The notes under the pieces are model-generated. The model searched no databases. It saw only the letters and a program-made list of their open reading frames with translations, and had not been told where the DNA came from. Shown here piece after piece: positions 1 through 9,544 of a DNA stretch of 64,000 nucleotides. Made by a program: the position numbers and the translations under genes. Each line of letters opens with the position of its first letter. Within the stretch, counting starts at the first letter, position 1. The stretch comes from JL08 sp039969355 (GTDB lineage: Bacteria > Pseudomonadota > Alphaproteobacteria > Rhodobacterales > Rhodobacteraceae): positions 1 to 64,000 of the forward strand of contig JBDVOA010000028.1 of the NCBI GenBank assembly GCA_039969355.1. Direction: 5' to 3'.

Positions 1-298
<298 letters not shown>

Positions 299-479
299 AG
301 GGCCTCCAGCAGCACGTCCGTTTCACCTAATGTGGAATGCCTGAATATGGAAGGGGCCAAGCGCCATAGTCATCCGTCGCCGGATATTGCGTCTCACCCA
401 TCGCGAATTTCGATTTTTTTGCCTACAGGTCCAGTATATCGGGGTTCACGAACGCGGATTGATCTGGCACGATTGGCGC

Positions 480-875
480 ATGATCCTGAAACACCTGGTA
501 CCTGTGGCGTTGTTGGCGGGCCCTCTATGGGCCGCAGAACCCATGGATGGCGCCGCGTTCGACGCCTACACCCGGGGCAATACGCTGATCTATGGGCAAG
601 GCGGCACTGCGTATGGCGTGGAAGAATACCTTGAAGACCACCGCGTGCGCTGGTCCTTTCTGGACGGACAGTGCCAGGAAGGTCGGTGGTACGAACAGGC
701 AGGTCAGATTTGCTTTGTCTATGAAAACCGATCCGATGCCCAATGCTGGACCTTCACCCAAGGTGCTGGCGGGCTGGTCGCCCGATTTGAGAATCGGCCA
801 GACGCTCTTGAGTTGTACGAGGCAGAAAACTCAAAAGAGCCGATGCTCTGTTTGGGGCCCAAAACCGGAGTCTAA
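480..875 (+). CDS. Small secreted protein of unknown function
   Basis: The protein has 131 residues. It begins with a clear signal peptide, MILKHLVPVALLAGPLWA, with cleavage probably after AWA/AEP. The mature part has four Cys in pairs (DGQCQEG, GQICFVY, DAQCWTF, MLCLG) that could form two disulfides in the periplasm, and many aromatic residues. I chose ATG 480 because it puts the signal peptide at the N-terminus; the frame stays open upstream to 387 but that extension looks non-coding. It converges on xseA, 12 bases away. I do not recognise a named family. Confidence 0.7.
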   Translation: MILKHLVPVALLAGPLWAAEPMDGAAFDAYTRGNTLIYGQGGTAYGVEEYLEDHRVRWSFLDGQCQEGRWYEQAGQICFVYENRSDAQCWTFTQGAGGLVARFENRPDALELYEAENSKEPMLCLGPKTGV

Positions 876-887
876 GGCGTTGGTTGC

Positions 888-2441
888 TCAAAAAAGACTG
901 CCCTGATCTTCGGGCGGAGATTTGGGTTTCGGGCGCGCCGACTTGACCTTTTGGGGTGCGTTCAGCTTCAGACGACCATCGGCGAATTCTATCTCGAGAT
1001 CGGCGGCATTTTTAGCATCCTTTTTAGTTGTCACAACTTTGCCGTCGCCATGTACCACCGCATAACCGCGACCAAGCGTTGCCTTATACCCAAGCGTCTC
1101 GCGAAGTCGATCGACGGCCTCGATCCGACTGCCAAGCGTTGCAATCTGACGCAATCCCGTCTCTGACAACCTGCGCGACAGGGCGATAAGCGCGTCGGAT
1201 TTTCGCTGAACATCCAAATTGAGAGTGCGCACCTGCAAGCGCGCCGCGCGCGCGCGCAGTGCTTCCTTCTGGGTGGTGATTGCGCGTGCCAGCGCCGGAT
1301 CGAGACGTGCGGACAATGTCCGTTGGCGGCGGGTTTCGTTTTCAAGGGTGCGGCGCAGGTTGCCGGGGCGCAGACTGCCCGCGCTTTCTGACAATCGCAC
1401 GCGGCGCATTTGTACATTGCGCATTAAGGCGGCTGGCAGTTGGGCCCCCATCACATCAAGCCGTTGGCGTGGTCCGTCGAGCAAGCTGTCCACCCGCGGT
1501 AATGCCCGGCTGACATCGCGAAGACGTTGGACACGCTGCAAGATCACATTGCTAAGGTTCCGTGTCATACGCGCATCCTGACCATCAACCCACGCAAGCA
1601 GTTCCAGACGCACCGGGACTGCGAGTTCGGCCGCCGCTGTTGGCGTCGGCGCCCTCTGATCCGAAACAAAGTCAATCAGGGTTGTATCTGTTTCATGGCC
1701 AACAGCAGAAATCAGCGGGATATCGGACGCAGCGGCGGCGCGTGCAACGACCTCTTCGTTGAAGCCCCACAAATCCTCGATGGACCCGCCTCCTCTTGCA
1801 ACTATTAGAAGATCCGGACGAGGCAGCGCGCCACCCGAGGTCAGGGCGTTGAAACCTTCAATCGCCTTGGTCACTTCGGGCGCGCATTTGGTGCCCTGAA
1901 CGGCGACCGGCCAGATCAACACTTTGCTTGGAAACCGATCCCGCAGGCGATGCAGAATGTCGCGGATTACCGCCCCGGACGGCGACGTGATCACACCGAT
2001 CACTTCTGGCAGGTAGGGTAACGAACGTTTGAGTGACGGTTCAAAAAGCCCTTCGGCTTGCAGGGTTTTCTTGCGCTTTTCCAACATAGCCATCAGCGCA
2101 CCCGCGCCTGCAGGTTTGATGTCTTCAATCACAATCTGATACTTGGATTGCCCTCCAAATGTGGTCACTCTTCCGGTGGCGACAACTTCCATTCCCTCTT
2201 CCGGCTGGGTTTGCAACCGTGCAGAAACGCCTTTCCAGATCACGCCCGAAATCACAGATTTATCATCCTTGAGATCAAGGTAGATATGGCCAGAGCGCGG
2301 GCGGCTGACGCGGCCCACCTCACCTTTCAGACGCACATGGCCAAATTCTCCTTCGATCACCCGTTTGATCGCTCCAGACAATTCAGTCACACTGAATTCT
2401 GGGGCATTTTGCCCTTCGGCTGGATCGTCGATCAGGTCCAT
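888..2441 (-). CDS. xseA: Exodeoxyribonuclease VII large subunit
   Basis: XseA is the large subunit of exonuclease VII, which degrades single-stranded DNA with XseB in DNA repair. The protein is 517 residues, slightly longer than the common 400-450. An N-terminal OB-fold (about residues 8-105, with VRLKGEVGRVSRPRSGHIYL) is followed by the catalytic core with the conserved RGGGSIEDLWGFNEE and SAVGHETDTTLIDFVSD motifs, then a long helical region rich in Arg and Leu. The start at MDLIDDPAEG fits the family; the same frame extends to 2888 but that extension lies antisense to purD and is not coding. It is divergent from purD with 76 bases between starts. Confidence 0.95.
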   Translation of the reverse strand: MDLIDDPAEGQNAPEFSVTELSGAIKRVIEGEFGHVRLKGEVGRVSRPRSGHIYLDLKDDKSVISGVIWKGVSARLQTQPEEGMEVVATGRVTTFGGQSKYQIVIEDIKPAGAGALMAMLEKRKKTLQAEGLFEPSLKRSLPYLPEVIGVITSPSGAVIRDILHRLRDRFPSKVLIWPVAVQGTKCAPEVTKAIEGFNALTSGGALPRPDLLIVARGGGSIEDLWGFNEEVVARAAAASDIPLISAVGHETDTTLIDFVSDQRAPTPTAAAELAVPVRLELLAWVDGQDARMTRNLSNVILQRVQRLRDVSRALPRVDSLLDGPRQRLDVMGAQLPAALMRNVQMRRVRLSESAGSLRPGNLRRTLENETRRQRTLSARLDPALARAITTQKEALRARAARLQVRTLNLDVQRKSDALIALSRRLSETGLRQIATLGSRIEAVDRLRETLGYKATLGRGYAVVHGDGKVVTTKKDAKNAADLEIEFADGRLKLNAPQKVKSARPKPKSPPEDQGSLF

Positions 2442-2517
2442 CTTCGGGGTTCCTTGTGCATCGGGTCGCGCAAGCTTAGAACGCCAGCCAGGCAAGGCCA
2501 AGTGGAGAGCGTACCTG

Positions 2518-3780
2518 ATGAACATTCTGATCCTCGGCAGCGGTGGGCGCGAGCATGCTTTGGCATGGGCGGTGATGCAGAACCCAAAATGTGATAGGCT
2601 AATTGTGGCTCCGGGTAACGCAGGGATCGCCCAAATCGCGACCTGTGCAACACTCAATATTCTAGATGGCGGCGCGGTCGTCACCTTTGCCGAAGAAAAC
2701 GCGATCGATTTCGTGATTGTTGGCCCCGAGGCGCCACTGGCAGCAGGGATAGCCGATCGGTTGAGAGAGGCCGGAATTCTTGTGTTTGGGCCATCCGGAG
2801 AGGCAGCGCAACTTGAGGCATCCAAGGCTTTTACAAAGGAAATCTGTGATGCGGCGGGCGCGCCCACAGCTGCGTATGGCCATTTCACAGACCCAGCAGC
2901 GGCGCGCGCCTATGTTCAGTCAAAGGGCGCTCCGATTGTTGTCAAAGCAGATGGGTTGGCCGCAGGCAAAGGTGTTATCGTCGCATTGACGGAAACCGAA
3001 GCGCTGAGCGCGATTGACGATATGTTTGGGGGAACTTTTGGCGGTGCAGGCGCGGAAGTTGTCATCGAAGAGTTCATGGACGGAGAAGAAGCATCGCTCT
3101 TTGTGCTCTGTGACGGGACCGATATCTTGTCGATTGGCACAGCACAGGATCACAAGCGCGTCGGCGATGGCGACACTGGGCCAAATACCGGTGGTATGGG
3201 AGCTTACTCGCCTGCGCCGGTCCTAAGCGCTGAGATCGAAACGAAGGCGATGGAACAGATCGTCCGACCGACGATCAATGAAATGGCGGCGCGGGGCATT
3301 CCTTATCAGGGGGTGCTTTATGTTGGTTTGATGATCAAAGACGGTCAGCCGCGTCTGGTCGAATACAACGCGCGCTTTGGCGATCCCGAATGTCAGGTCA
3401 TGATGATGCGATTGGGGGCACAGGTTTTGGATTTGTTGCATGCGACCACCGAGGGCAGGTTGGCGGAAGCGCAGGTCAATTGGGCGGATGATCATGCCTT
3501 GAGCGTTGTTATGGCGACGCGGGGTTATCCCGGAGATTATGCCAAGGGCAGCGTGATTGGCGGGTTGGACGATTTGCCGGAAGACAGTTTCCACATGTGT
3601 TTTCACGCAGGTACAACCGAGGTTGGCGGGAGAATTACGGCCAGCGGCGGTCGTGTCCTGAATGTGACAGCGCGGGCGGCTACGCTCAGCGAAGCGCGAG
3701 ATCGCGCTTACGCAATGGTAGACAAAGTCGACTGGTCAGAAGGTTTTTGTCGCGGGGACATAGGATGGCGCGCCCTCTGA
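2518..3780 (+). CDS. purD: Phosphoribosylamine--glycine ligase (GAR synthetase)
   Basis: PurD joins glycine to 5-phosphoribosylamine with ATP, the second step of de novo purine synthesis. The 420-residue length is normal. The N-terminal MNILILGSGGREHALAW motif, the ATP-grasp segment (VVKADGLAAGKGVIVA, about residues 140-160) and TGGMGAYSPAP are diagnostic. The ATG at 2518 is preceded by a GGAG about ten bases upstream. The frame is open back to 2365, but that part is antisense to xseA. A second purine gene, purA, lies 17 kb away, so there is no pur operon here. Confidence 0.97.
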   Translation: MNILILGSGGREHALAWAVMQNPKCDRLIVAPGNAGIAQIATCATLNILDGGAVVTFAEENAIDFVIVGPEAPLAAGIADRLREAGILVFGPSGEAAQLEASKAFTKEICDAAGAPTAAYGHFTDPAAARAYVQSKGAPIVVKADGLAAGKGVIVALTETEALSAIDDMFGGTFGGAGAEVVIEEFMDGEEASLFVLCDGTDILSIGTAQDHKRVGDGDTGPNTGGMGAYSPAPVLSAEIETKAMEQIVRPTINEMAARGIPYQGVLYVGLMIKDGQPRLVEYNARFGDPECQVMMMRLGAQVLDLLHATTEGRLAEAQVNWADDHALSVVMATRGYPGDYAKGSVIGGLDDLPEDSFHMCFHAGTTEVGGRITASGGRVLNVTARAATLSEARDRAYAMVDKVDWSEGFCRGDIGWRAL

Positions 3781-3797
3781 GACCATGCGGTTCTGCT

Positions 3798-4493
3798 TTA
3801 GCAGTTTAGCGCGGCATCAATAGAGAATTGCCCCTCAAATCGACCAATGATTTCCTCAGAAAGTATGCCGCCCACGAAAGTAATGCTAACAACATCGGCC
3901 CAATCCGCAGAAACCACGATAAGTTCAGGTCTTGCGCCGCATTTTCGCAATCCACCGGTTATGAAGTCGTCGCCTATGCGGTGATTGGTAAAGCCCCGAC
4001 GTTCCGCCACGAGGGTCAAGCCGCCAGCCTCGAAATGCCAGATCCTAAGCAGTTTTGCCAGATGAGGTCGATCAATATAAGCAATTTCGGTACGGCCATC
4101 CCCGTCCAGATCAGCAGCGCCAATCGGCGCAAGCCAGCGATTGGAGCGGCCAATATGGGGTGTCGCCGCAAGTTTGCGCCCTGAACGGTCATAGATCGCT
4201 AGCTGTGCGCCCAGATCCCTTTGGGTTTCGATCACAACGATTTCGGGAGTTTCGTCACCGACAACGTTCCACAATCTCGGGGTCAGGTCTTCAAAAACCC
4301 TATCATCCGGCAGTCGTACGCGGCGGGTCTTGCCGTTGTCTCTTATGGTGAGCGTGCCCCATTCGACGGCATCCCCCAGCACACCGTGCGCATACCGAGT
4401 GGTGGGGTCTTCATAGGTGGCCGTGAATGTATCTGCCGCAACATTAGTAGCAATCAAGCAAACACAAAAAGCGATGTACCTGCCAATTCGCAT
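3798..4493 (-). CDS. Secreted FG-GAP/VCBS-like repeat protein
   Basis: The product has 231 residues with a signal peptide (MRIGRYIAFCVCLIATNVAA, cleavage before DTF). The mature protein has beta-propeller-like repeats; the clearest is GAADLDGDGRTEIAYIDRPH, a calcium-loop DxDGDG of the FG-GAP/VCBS type, with related strands around residues 75-95 (DETPEIVVIET) and 180-200. Two Cys (RKCGAR, ALNC) could form a disulfide. It is probably a periplasmic or exported protein; its ligand is unknown. It starts three bases after the ferredoxin stop, so both are probably co-transcribed on the minus strand. Confidence 0.75.
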   Translation of the reverse strand: MRIGRYIAFCVCLIATNVAADTFTATYEDPTTRYAHGVLGDAVEWGTLTIRDNGKTRRVRLPDDRVFEDLTPRLWNVVGDETPEIVVIETQRDLGAQLAIYDRSGRKLAATPHIGRSNRWLAPIGAADLDGDGRTEIAYIDRPHLAKLLRIWHFEAGGLTLVAERRGFTNHRIGDDFITGGLRKCGARPELIVVSADWADVVSITFVGGILSEEIIGRFEGQFSIDAALNC

Positions 4494-4496
4494 TAG

Positions 4497-4820
4497 TCAG
4501 ATTTGTTTCTCCGGCATCTGCACGCGCAATCCGTCAATAGCGTCGGACACTTTCAGCTGGCAAGTCAGCCGCGAACGGTCGGGATCGGGTTCAAATGCGA
4601 AGTCAAGCATGTCTTCTTCCATGTCATCCTTCACCGGAAGTTTTTCAACCCAGGCCGGATCCACATAGACATGACAGGTTGAACAGGCACAGGCACCGCC
4701 GCAATCCGCCTCGATGCCGGGAATATTGTTGTCACGTGCGCCTTCCATCACAGTCAGCCCGTTGGCAACCTCAACCACATGTTCGGTGCCGCCAAATTCG
4801 ACATACGTGATTTTCGCCAT
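4497..4820 (-). CDS. Adrenodoxin-type [2Fe-2S] ferredoxin
   Basis: This is a soluble electron carrier of 107 residues, the normal length for the family. The cluster ligands are visible as ADCGGACACSTCHVY (Cys-x5-Cys-x2-Cys) near residues 39-48 and the distant Cys in RLTCQLKV near 86. It matches the vertebrate adrenodoxin/putidaredoxin/FdVI class used by P450 systems or iron-sulfur assembly rather than plant-type photosynthetic ferredoxins. It may correspond to Rhodobacter fdxE (FdVI), but no P450 or Isc gene is adjacent, so I leave the symbol empty. Confidence 0.93.
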   Translation of the reverse strand: MAKITYVEFGGTEHVVEVANGLTVMEGARDNNIPGIEADCGGACACSTCHVYVDPAWVEKLPVKDDMEEDMLDFAFEPDPDRSRLTCQLKVSDAIDGLRVQMPEKQI

Positions 4821-4873
4821 ATCCTCAGGTCCCTTTGGTAAATCCGTCGCGCCTATCTAACTGCGCCATTTGG

Positions 4874-4893
4874 GGGGCACCAGCCCCTTTTTT
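4874..4893 (+). terminator. Orphan terminator-like hairpin with T6 tract
   Basis: GGGGC (4874-4878), loop ACCA, GCCCC (4883-4887), followed by six T (4888-4893). The shape is that of a short rho-independent terminator read on the plus strand. It sits between the starts of the divergent ferredoxin and lipoprotein genes, so there is no upstream plus-strand gene for it to end. It may stop a leader or antisense transcript, or be chance. Confidence 0.35.
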
Positions 4894-5031
4894 ACGGCAG
4901 CGATGCAGATGCAATCAATTTATCGTGGATTGTCTCTTCGCTGCTCCCGCCAAGTAAGCGTTGCCGCTTTCCGCGCGATCCGAAACGGGCTAGCTTCACC
5001 CCAATTGAGATTGCGTTGGGGCTTCGGGGTA

Positions 5032-5565
5032 ATGAAATTAAACGCATGTTACGTATTCGCTGCACTTTTCGTTCTGGGCGGTTGTGAAACAGGAGGAGTC
5101 AAACCGGGTTCGCCCTCCGATTCTCAGGACAGTTTGAACATTTCCAGCGATGTTCCGCCTGAAGCCCCGCCTGGAACCTGCTGGGAAAAGATCGTCGGGC
5201 CTTCGGTCACGAAGACGGTGACCGAACAAGTTCTGGTGAAGCCGGCTGAATTGGCAGCCAATGGGCAGATCGAAAATCCGCCGGTCTATCGGTATCAACA
5301 ACGCGAGGCCGTTGTGCGCAAGGGCAACACAACCTGGTTCGAGACACTTTGTCCCGACATCCTAACGAAAGAATTCATCGCCTCTCTTCAGCGAGCGCTA
5401 GCCGCTCGAAAACTCTATACCGGAGCGATTACCGGAACAATGAACACGCCAACACGCTCGGCTGTAAGAAAGATTCAGGAACCGCAGGGCGTAAATAGTG
5501 ATGTATTGTCAATCGCCGCCGCTCGAAGTCTGGGTCTTGTCTCCATAAGACTTGGTGAATCCTAA
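5032..5565 (+). CDS. Lipoprotein with C-terminal peptidoglycan-binding-like domain
   Basis: The protein has 177 residues. The N-terminus is a type II signal peptide with lipobox LGGC at about residues 16-19, so it should be lipidated and, having no Asp after the Cys, sent to the outer membrane. A Pro/Ser linker is followed by a domain containing CWEKIVGPSVTKTVTEQVLV and a C-terminal segment (about residues 125-172, LQRALAARKLYTGAITG) that looks like the helix-loop-helix of PG_binding_1. ATG 5032 is chosen because it places the lipobox correctly; the frame continues upstream to 4870 without coding character. Confidence 0.78.
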   Translation: MKLNACYVFAALFVLGGCETGGVKPGSPSDSQDSLNISSDVPPEAPPGTCWEKIVGPSVTKTVTEQVLVKPAELAANGQIENPPVYRYQQREAVVRKGNTTWFETLCPDILTKEFIASLQRALAARKLYTGAITGTMNTPTRSAVRKIQEPQGVNSDVLSIAAARSLGLVSIRLGES

Positions 5566-5584
5566 GGCACCCAGAAAACTAAGA

Positions 5585-5605
5585 AGGCGCCGGTCGCCGG
5601 CGCCT
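5585..5605. terminator. Bidirectional terminator between lipoprotein gene and Do protease
   Basis: The arms GGCGCCGG (5586-5593) and CCGGCGCC (5597-5604) form a perfect eight-base-pair stem with a three-base loop, extended by A5585-T5605. The minus-strand transcript continues into TTCTTAGTTTTC, a T-rich tail, and the plus-strand transcript into CCTGTTCTAT. It lies exactly between two convergent genes. Confidence 0.75.
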
Positions 5606-5630
5606 CCTGTTCTATATCTGGAAAATGTCG

Positions 5631-7127
5631 CTACTCGAGATTAAGAGCGACGAAGCGTGGCTCGCCTGCACGGCGCACCAACAAAAGCAACGACTTTCGC
5701 CCGGCTTCCTTGGTTGCTTCGATACGTCCTTCGAATGCCGGAATATCATCCACTTTTTGCTGGCCTGCTTCAGTGATCAGGTCGCCCGCACGTAGACCTT
5801 TTTCGTAGGCCTCAGATGTTGGTTCGACGTCCATAACAACAAGACCGTTGGCATCGTCGGGCAAGCTCAGTTGCTCGCGCAATTCGCTGGTTATTGTGCT
5901 TAGCTTTAGCCCCAAGAGTTCCTTCTCGTCAGGCTGCTCTTCACCTGGGGATTCCATTGCAGCCGGAACTGTAGATTCCGCGTCTTCCCGACGGCCCAAC
6001 GTAATCAGCAACGTCTGGGTTTTGCCGTCGCGAAAAACCACGACGCGGACGGACGTTCCAACCGCCGAATTTCCCACTCGCTTGACCAGCGCCCTAGTAT
6101 CCGCAACGTCGGAGCCATCAAAACTGATGATAACATCACCAGATAGCATTCCTGCTTCTTTCGCAGGTCCATCGGGCACGTCTGTAACCAATGCCCCGGC
6201 AGCCTTTTCCATTCCCATTGCTTCTGCGACATCGTCAGTGACGTCCTGAATGCGCACACCCAGCCACCCCCGGCGAGTTTCACCAAACTCCTTCAGCTGC
6301 TCAACAACGCGCGTTACTACGTTCGATGCCATCGAAAACCCGATACCAATTGAGCCACCATTGGGCGACAGGATCGCCGTGTTTACGCCAATGACGTCGC
6401 CGTCCATGTTAAATAATGGGCCGCCAGAATTGCCTCGATTGATTGCGGCATCCGTCTGGATGTAATCATCATAAGATCCCGACAAAGCCCGATTGCGCGC
6501 CGAGACTATCCCTGCTGAAACCGAGAACCCCTGCCCAAGAGGGTTGCCCATTGCAACAACCCAATCGCCGACGCGAGCGTCGTCGCTGTTACCAAAGGAC
6601 ACAAATGCGAGCGGCTCGTCAGATTCAACCTTCAGCAAGGCGATATCCGTATTTGGGTCAGTTCCGATTAAAGTTGCCTTAAGCTCGTCGCCCGAAAAAA
6701 ACTCGATCAGTATCTCATCCGCGCCCTCGATTACATGGTTGTTGGTAACAACAAAGCCATCCTCGGAAATAACAAACCCTGAACCCAACGCAGACGACTT
6801 TCGTGGCCGGTCGCCGTTGCGGTTGCGTTCCTGAAAGTCGCGGAAAAAATCTTCAAAAGGGCTGCCCTCGGGTACAACGCCTTGCGGGCCGGTGCGCCCT
6901 GCGACAACCGTTGACGTTGTAATGTTTACAACTGACGGGCTGATTTTTTCTGCCAAAGGTGCCAAACTGTCCGGTTTTGCAAACGCAGGCAGCGTCAGGA
7001 CCAGGATCGCCGCGAGGGCGACAACGCCGGTCCAAAGCATCCGGCGCATATTTGATGGATCATGTTTTCTGACCGCTATCCTGGACCGAGGGCGGTCTTT
7101 GGACGTTCTCAGTATCTGAGCCTGCAT
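5631..7127 (-). CDS. Periplasmic serine protease of the Do (DegP/HtrA) family
   Basis: This is a heat-shock-type serine endoprotease and chaperone that removes misfolded periplasmic proteins. The 498 residues show an N-terminal basic stretch and a hydrophobic signal (about residues 30-50, ending in FAKPD), a trypsin-like domain with the triad His (TNNHVIEG), Asp (NTDIALLKV) and Ser (NRGNSGGPL), and two PDZ domains (about residues 290-375 and 395-490). The start at 7127 is supported by GAGGAG ten bases upstream; a later Met at residue 27 is an alternative. It is the last gene after hflK-hflC-DUF2065, a common alphaproteobacterial arrangement for membrane quality control. DegP and DegQ cannot be told apart here. 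Confidence 0.95.
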   Translation of the reverse strand: MQAQILRTSKDRPRSRIAVRKHDPSNMRRMLWTGVVALAAILVLTLPAFAKPDSLAPLAEKISPSVVNITTSTVVAGRTGPQGVVPEGSPFEDFFRDFQERNRNGDRPRKSSALGSGFVISEDGFVVTNNHVIEGADEILIEFFSGDELKATLIGTDPNTDIALLKVESDEPLAFVSFGNSDDARVGDWVVAMGNPLGQGFSVSAGIVSARNRALSGSYDDYIQTDAAINRGNSGGPLFNMDGDVIGVNTAILSPNGGSIGIGFSMASNVVTRVVEQLKEFGETRRGWLGVRIQDVTDDVAEAMGMEKAAGALVTDVPDGPAKEAGMLSGDVIISFDGSDVADTRALVKRVGNSAVGTSVRVVVFRDGKTQTLLITLGRREDAESTVPAAMESPGEEQPDEKELLGLKLSTITSELREQLSLPDDANGLVVMDVEPTSEAYEKGLRAGDLITEAGQQKVDDIPAFEGRIEATKEAGRKSLLLLVRRAGEPRFVALNLE

Positions 7128-7244
7128 GCTCTAAACTCTCCTCTTTTGGTCTTGATTGACCTGCCAGACAGGGTTCTAGCCTATCGCTCAGCCCGGCAAG
7201 TTTAAAGATGTAGTTACGTCAATGATTTTCAAGTCATCGCGATC

Positions 7245-7442
7245 TCATACGCCAATCTGACGTGCACCCCAAACCAGTATCAATCCCAAGACTAGCGCCA
7301 GTACACCGACTTGGCGCCGCGCGTTGTCCGGCAATTGACGCATAATTTCAAGCATCCGCTCCACAAACGAAGGGGCCAGCGCATAGGCCAGCCCCTCTAC
7401 TATCAATACTAACCCAAGGGCCAGTAGTGCAGTCGCAATCAT
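7245..7442 (-). CDS. DUF2065 family small membrane protein
   Basis: This 65-residue protein has two transmembrane helices (about residues 3-22 and 45-62) separated by a short polar loop with VERMLEIMRQLPDNARRQVG. The hydrophobic hairpin and position after hflC identify DUF2065. Its ATG overlaps the hflC stop by four bases, implying translational coupling. No biochemical role is established; the context suggests an accessory of the HflKC complex. Confidence 0.88.
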   Translation of the reverse strand: MIATALLALGLVLIVEGLAYALAPSFVERMLEIMRQLPDNARRQVGVLALVLGLILVWGARQIGV

Positions 7443-8317
7443 TCAGACGGCACCCTGTTTGGATTCTTGAGATAATTAAAGAATTCAGAGTCCGGCGACA
7501 TCACCATGGTCGAATTCTGCCCTTGAAGTGCACGCGTATATGCCGTCAGCGATCGGTAGAATTCGAAGAATTCCGGGTCTGCACCAAAGGCATCCGCGAA
7601 AATGGATGTTCTTCTCGCGTCCGCTTCACCACGAATGATTTCAGCCTCTTTTTGCGCCTCTGAAACCAGTTCCACCACGGTCCGGTCCGCTTGCGCGCGC
7701 ACACGCTGCGCCGCCTCGCTACCACGGGCGCGTTCGTCAGTTGCTTCGCGTTCCCGTTCAGCCCGCATCCGGTTAAAGGTTGCTTCGAGGTTCTCTTTGG
7801 GCAGATCTGTGGCCTTCAGACGCACGTCGATCACTTCGAGACCTAGCGCTTGCGCCTCCGAGATCGCTGCATTTCGGATACGCAACATAAGCGTGGCGCG
7901 ATCCGAGCTCAGGATATCCCGCGACGTCACCGACCCCAGAACTTCGCGTGTCTCGGCGCGCAAAATGCTGTTCAACCGATCCTCGGCCGTTGTGAGGCCA
8001 CCAACACCAACCGCTTGCCGGAACCGGGTTACGTCAACGATCTTGTAGCGCGCAAACGCATCTACCACCAATCGACGATCATCAAGTGGGGTGACTTCGA
8101 GGGGTTGAACGTCAATGCTTTGAATACGACTATCATAGCGCACAACATCTTGAATAAACGGAATTTTAAAGGCCAATCCCGGGTCTTCCTTCACGTCAAT
8201 GACTCGACCAAACTGAAGAACTAGCGCCTTTTCGCGTTCATCCACAATAAACAATGAAGACATCACCAGCGCAACTGCTGCAACAACCACGGGTATGATC
8301 AAATTTGACTTTTTCAT
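7439..8317 (-). CDS. hflC: HflC, modulator of the FtsH protease
   Basis: HflC and HflK form a membrane cage of SPFH/band-7 proteins around FtsH and tune its proteolysis of membrane proteins. The 292-residue protein has one N-terminal membrane anchor (residues 7-25), the SPFH domain (LQFGRVIDVKEDPGLAFKIP; RFRQAVGVGGL), and the long charged coiled-coil typical of HflC (AEREREATDERARGSEAAQR). It overlaps hflK by four bases upstream and DUF2065 by four bases downstream. Confidence 0.95.
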   Translation of the reverse strand: MKKSNLIIPVVVAAVALVMSSLFIVDEREKALVLQFGRVIDVKEDPGLAFKIPFIQDVVRYDSRIQSIDVQPLEVTPLDDRRLVVDAFARYKIVDVTRFRQAVGVGGLTTAEDRLNSILRAETREVLGSVTSRDILSSDRATLMLRIRNAAISEAQALGLEVIDVRLKATDLPKENLEATFNRMRAEREREATDERARGSEAAQRVRAQADRTVVELVSEAQKEAEIIRGEADARRTSIFADAFGADPEFFEFYRSLTAYTRALQGQNSTMVMSPDSEFFNYLKNPNRVPSE

Positions 8318-9474
8318 TGGTTCGCCTCCCCGCTACCGCGCCGTAACTCATTGAGAGGAAGATAGGGAACGATCCCCTGCCCCTGTCCACCGATGTCATC
8401 GTCAACGATAATTTTGTCGACGTCGCTGAATACGCTTTCCATCGTTTCCAAATAGAGGCGCATACGAGTAACATCCGGGGCTTTTTCATATTCCGTAAGA
8501 ACGGCACTAAAGCGGCTTGCTTCACCTTCGGCTTCGTTCACCACCTGCGCACGATAACCTTCGGATTCCTCAAGCAGCTGCGCCGCTTCACCACGTGCCT
8601 CAGCGAGGACGCGGTTGGCATAGGCGTCGGCCACGTTCTGCAACTGGTCACGCTCTTGCGCGGCGGCCTGTACGTCACGGAACGCGTCAATCACCGTGGG
8701 GGGTGGGTCCGCCTTGTCAAAGTTCACACGAATAACGTTCACGCCACTTTCATAGCTGTCCAAAGTGGATTGAATGAGGTCCTGCAATCGATCCGCAATA
8801 ACGCCACGATCCCGGTTCAAGATCGGCGCCAATTCTGACTGTGCAATAATCTCACGCATCGCCGATTCAGAAACAGCCCGAATGGTCTGTGGAGGATTTG
8901 CCAGCTTAAATAGGTACTTGGCGGGATCATCGATATTCCATACGACTTGATAGTCGATGTCGACAACATTTTCGTCACCGGTCAGCATCAGGCCATCCTG
9001 AGCACCACGCGCGCCGCCCATATCCTCGGTTTGTTCGCGGGTGACCGGGATCACTTCTGCCGTAACCAGTGGCCAGGGCGCAAAGTTCAGGCCCGGTTGG
9101 CCGATCGCATAGAACTTGCCGAGAAACAGTTCAACTGACTGTTCTTCCGGCTTGACGGTATAAAAACTCGCCATACCCCACAAAACCAGACCTGCAACCA
9201 CGCCCAGTCCGATGGTGCCGCGCGTAAACGCTGGTCCACCACCGCCGGATTTACGGCCACCACCGCTATCTCCGCCGCCGCCACCGCGCCCGCCCATCAG
9301 TACGCGCAGTTGTTCCTGGCCTTTTTTCATCAGGTCTTCGATTTCAGGGATCTGGGGGCCTTCGGTGCCGGGTTTGCGCCCACCGCCTTGGTTTCCACGA
9401 TTATCATCGCCGCCGTTGCCGCCGCCGCCTGAATTTCCGCCGCCCCCCCATGGGCCGCCGTTGTTACCAGCCAT
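8314..9474 (-). CDS. hflK: HflK, modulator of the FtsH protease
   Basis: This is the partner of HflC. The 386 residues start with a long Gly/Asn/Arg-rich cytoplasmic tail (residues 1-85), then one transmembrane helix (about 90-110, GLGVVAGLVLWGMASFYTV), and the periplasmic SPFH domain with PEEQSVELFLGKFYAIGQPG. The C-terminal helical part has the usual LEESEGYRAQVVNEAEGEA. The low-complexity glycine tail is normal for HflK. It is 70 bases downstream of gor on the same strand. Confidence 0.95.
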   Translation of the reverse strand: MAGNNGGPWGGGGNSGGGGNGGDDNRGNQGGGRKPGTEGPQIPEIEDLMKKGQEQLRVLMGGRGGGGGDSGGGRKSGGGGPAFTRGTIGLGVVAGLVLWGMASFYTVKPEEQSVELFLGKFYAIGQPGLNFAPWPLVTAEVIPVTREQTEDMGGARGAQDGLMLTGDENVVDIDYQVVWNIDDPAKYLFKLANPPQTIRAVSESAMREIIAQSELAPILNRDRGVIADRLQDLIQSTLDSYESGVNVIRVNFDKADPPPTVIDAFRDVQAAAQERDQLQNVADAYANRVLAEARGEAAQLLEESEGYRAQVVNEAEGEASRFSAVLTEYEKAPDVTRMRLYLETMESVFSDVDKIIVDDDIGGQGQGIVPYLPLNELRRGSGEANQ

Positions 9475-9544
9475 GTTGTGTTATTCCCCTATCTGATGCG
9501 CCGTTCAGGCGCTTATGTCTAAACTGTGCTCTTTACCAGTATAT

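Noticed and set aside
2442..2888. Frame extension of xseA to 2888 and of purD to 2365.
   Set aside because: Each extension lies antisense to the other gene, has no family similarity, and a better start with a ribosome site or the family N-terminus exists downstream.
9212..9496. Pro-rich plus-strand open frame opposite hflK.
   Set aside because: It is the complement of the Gly-rich HflK tail codons and has no independent support.
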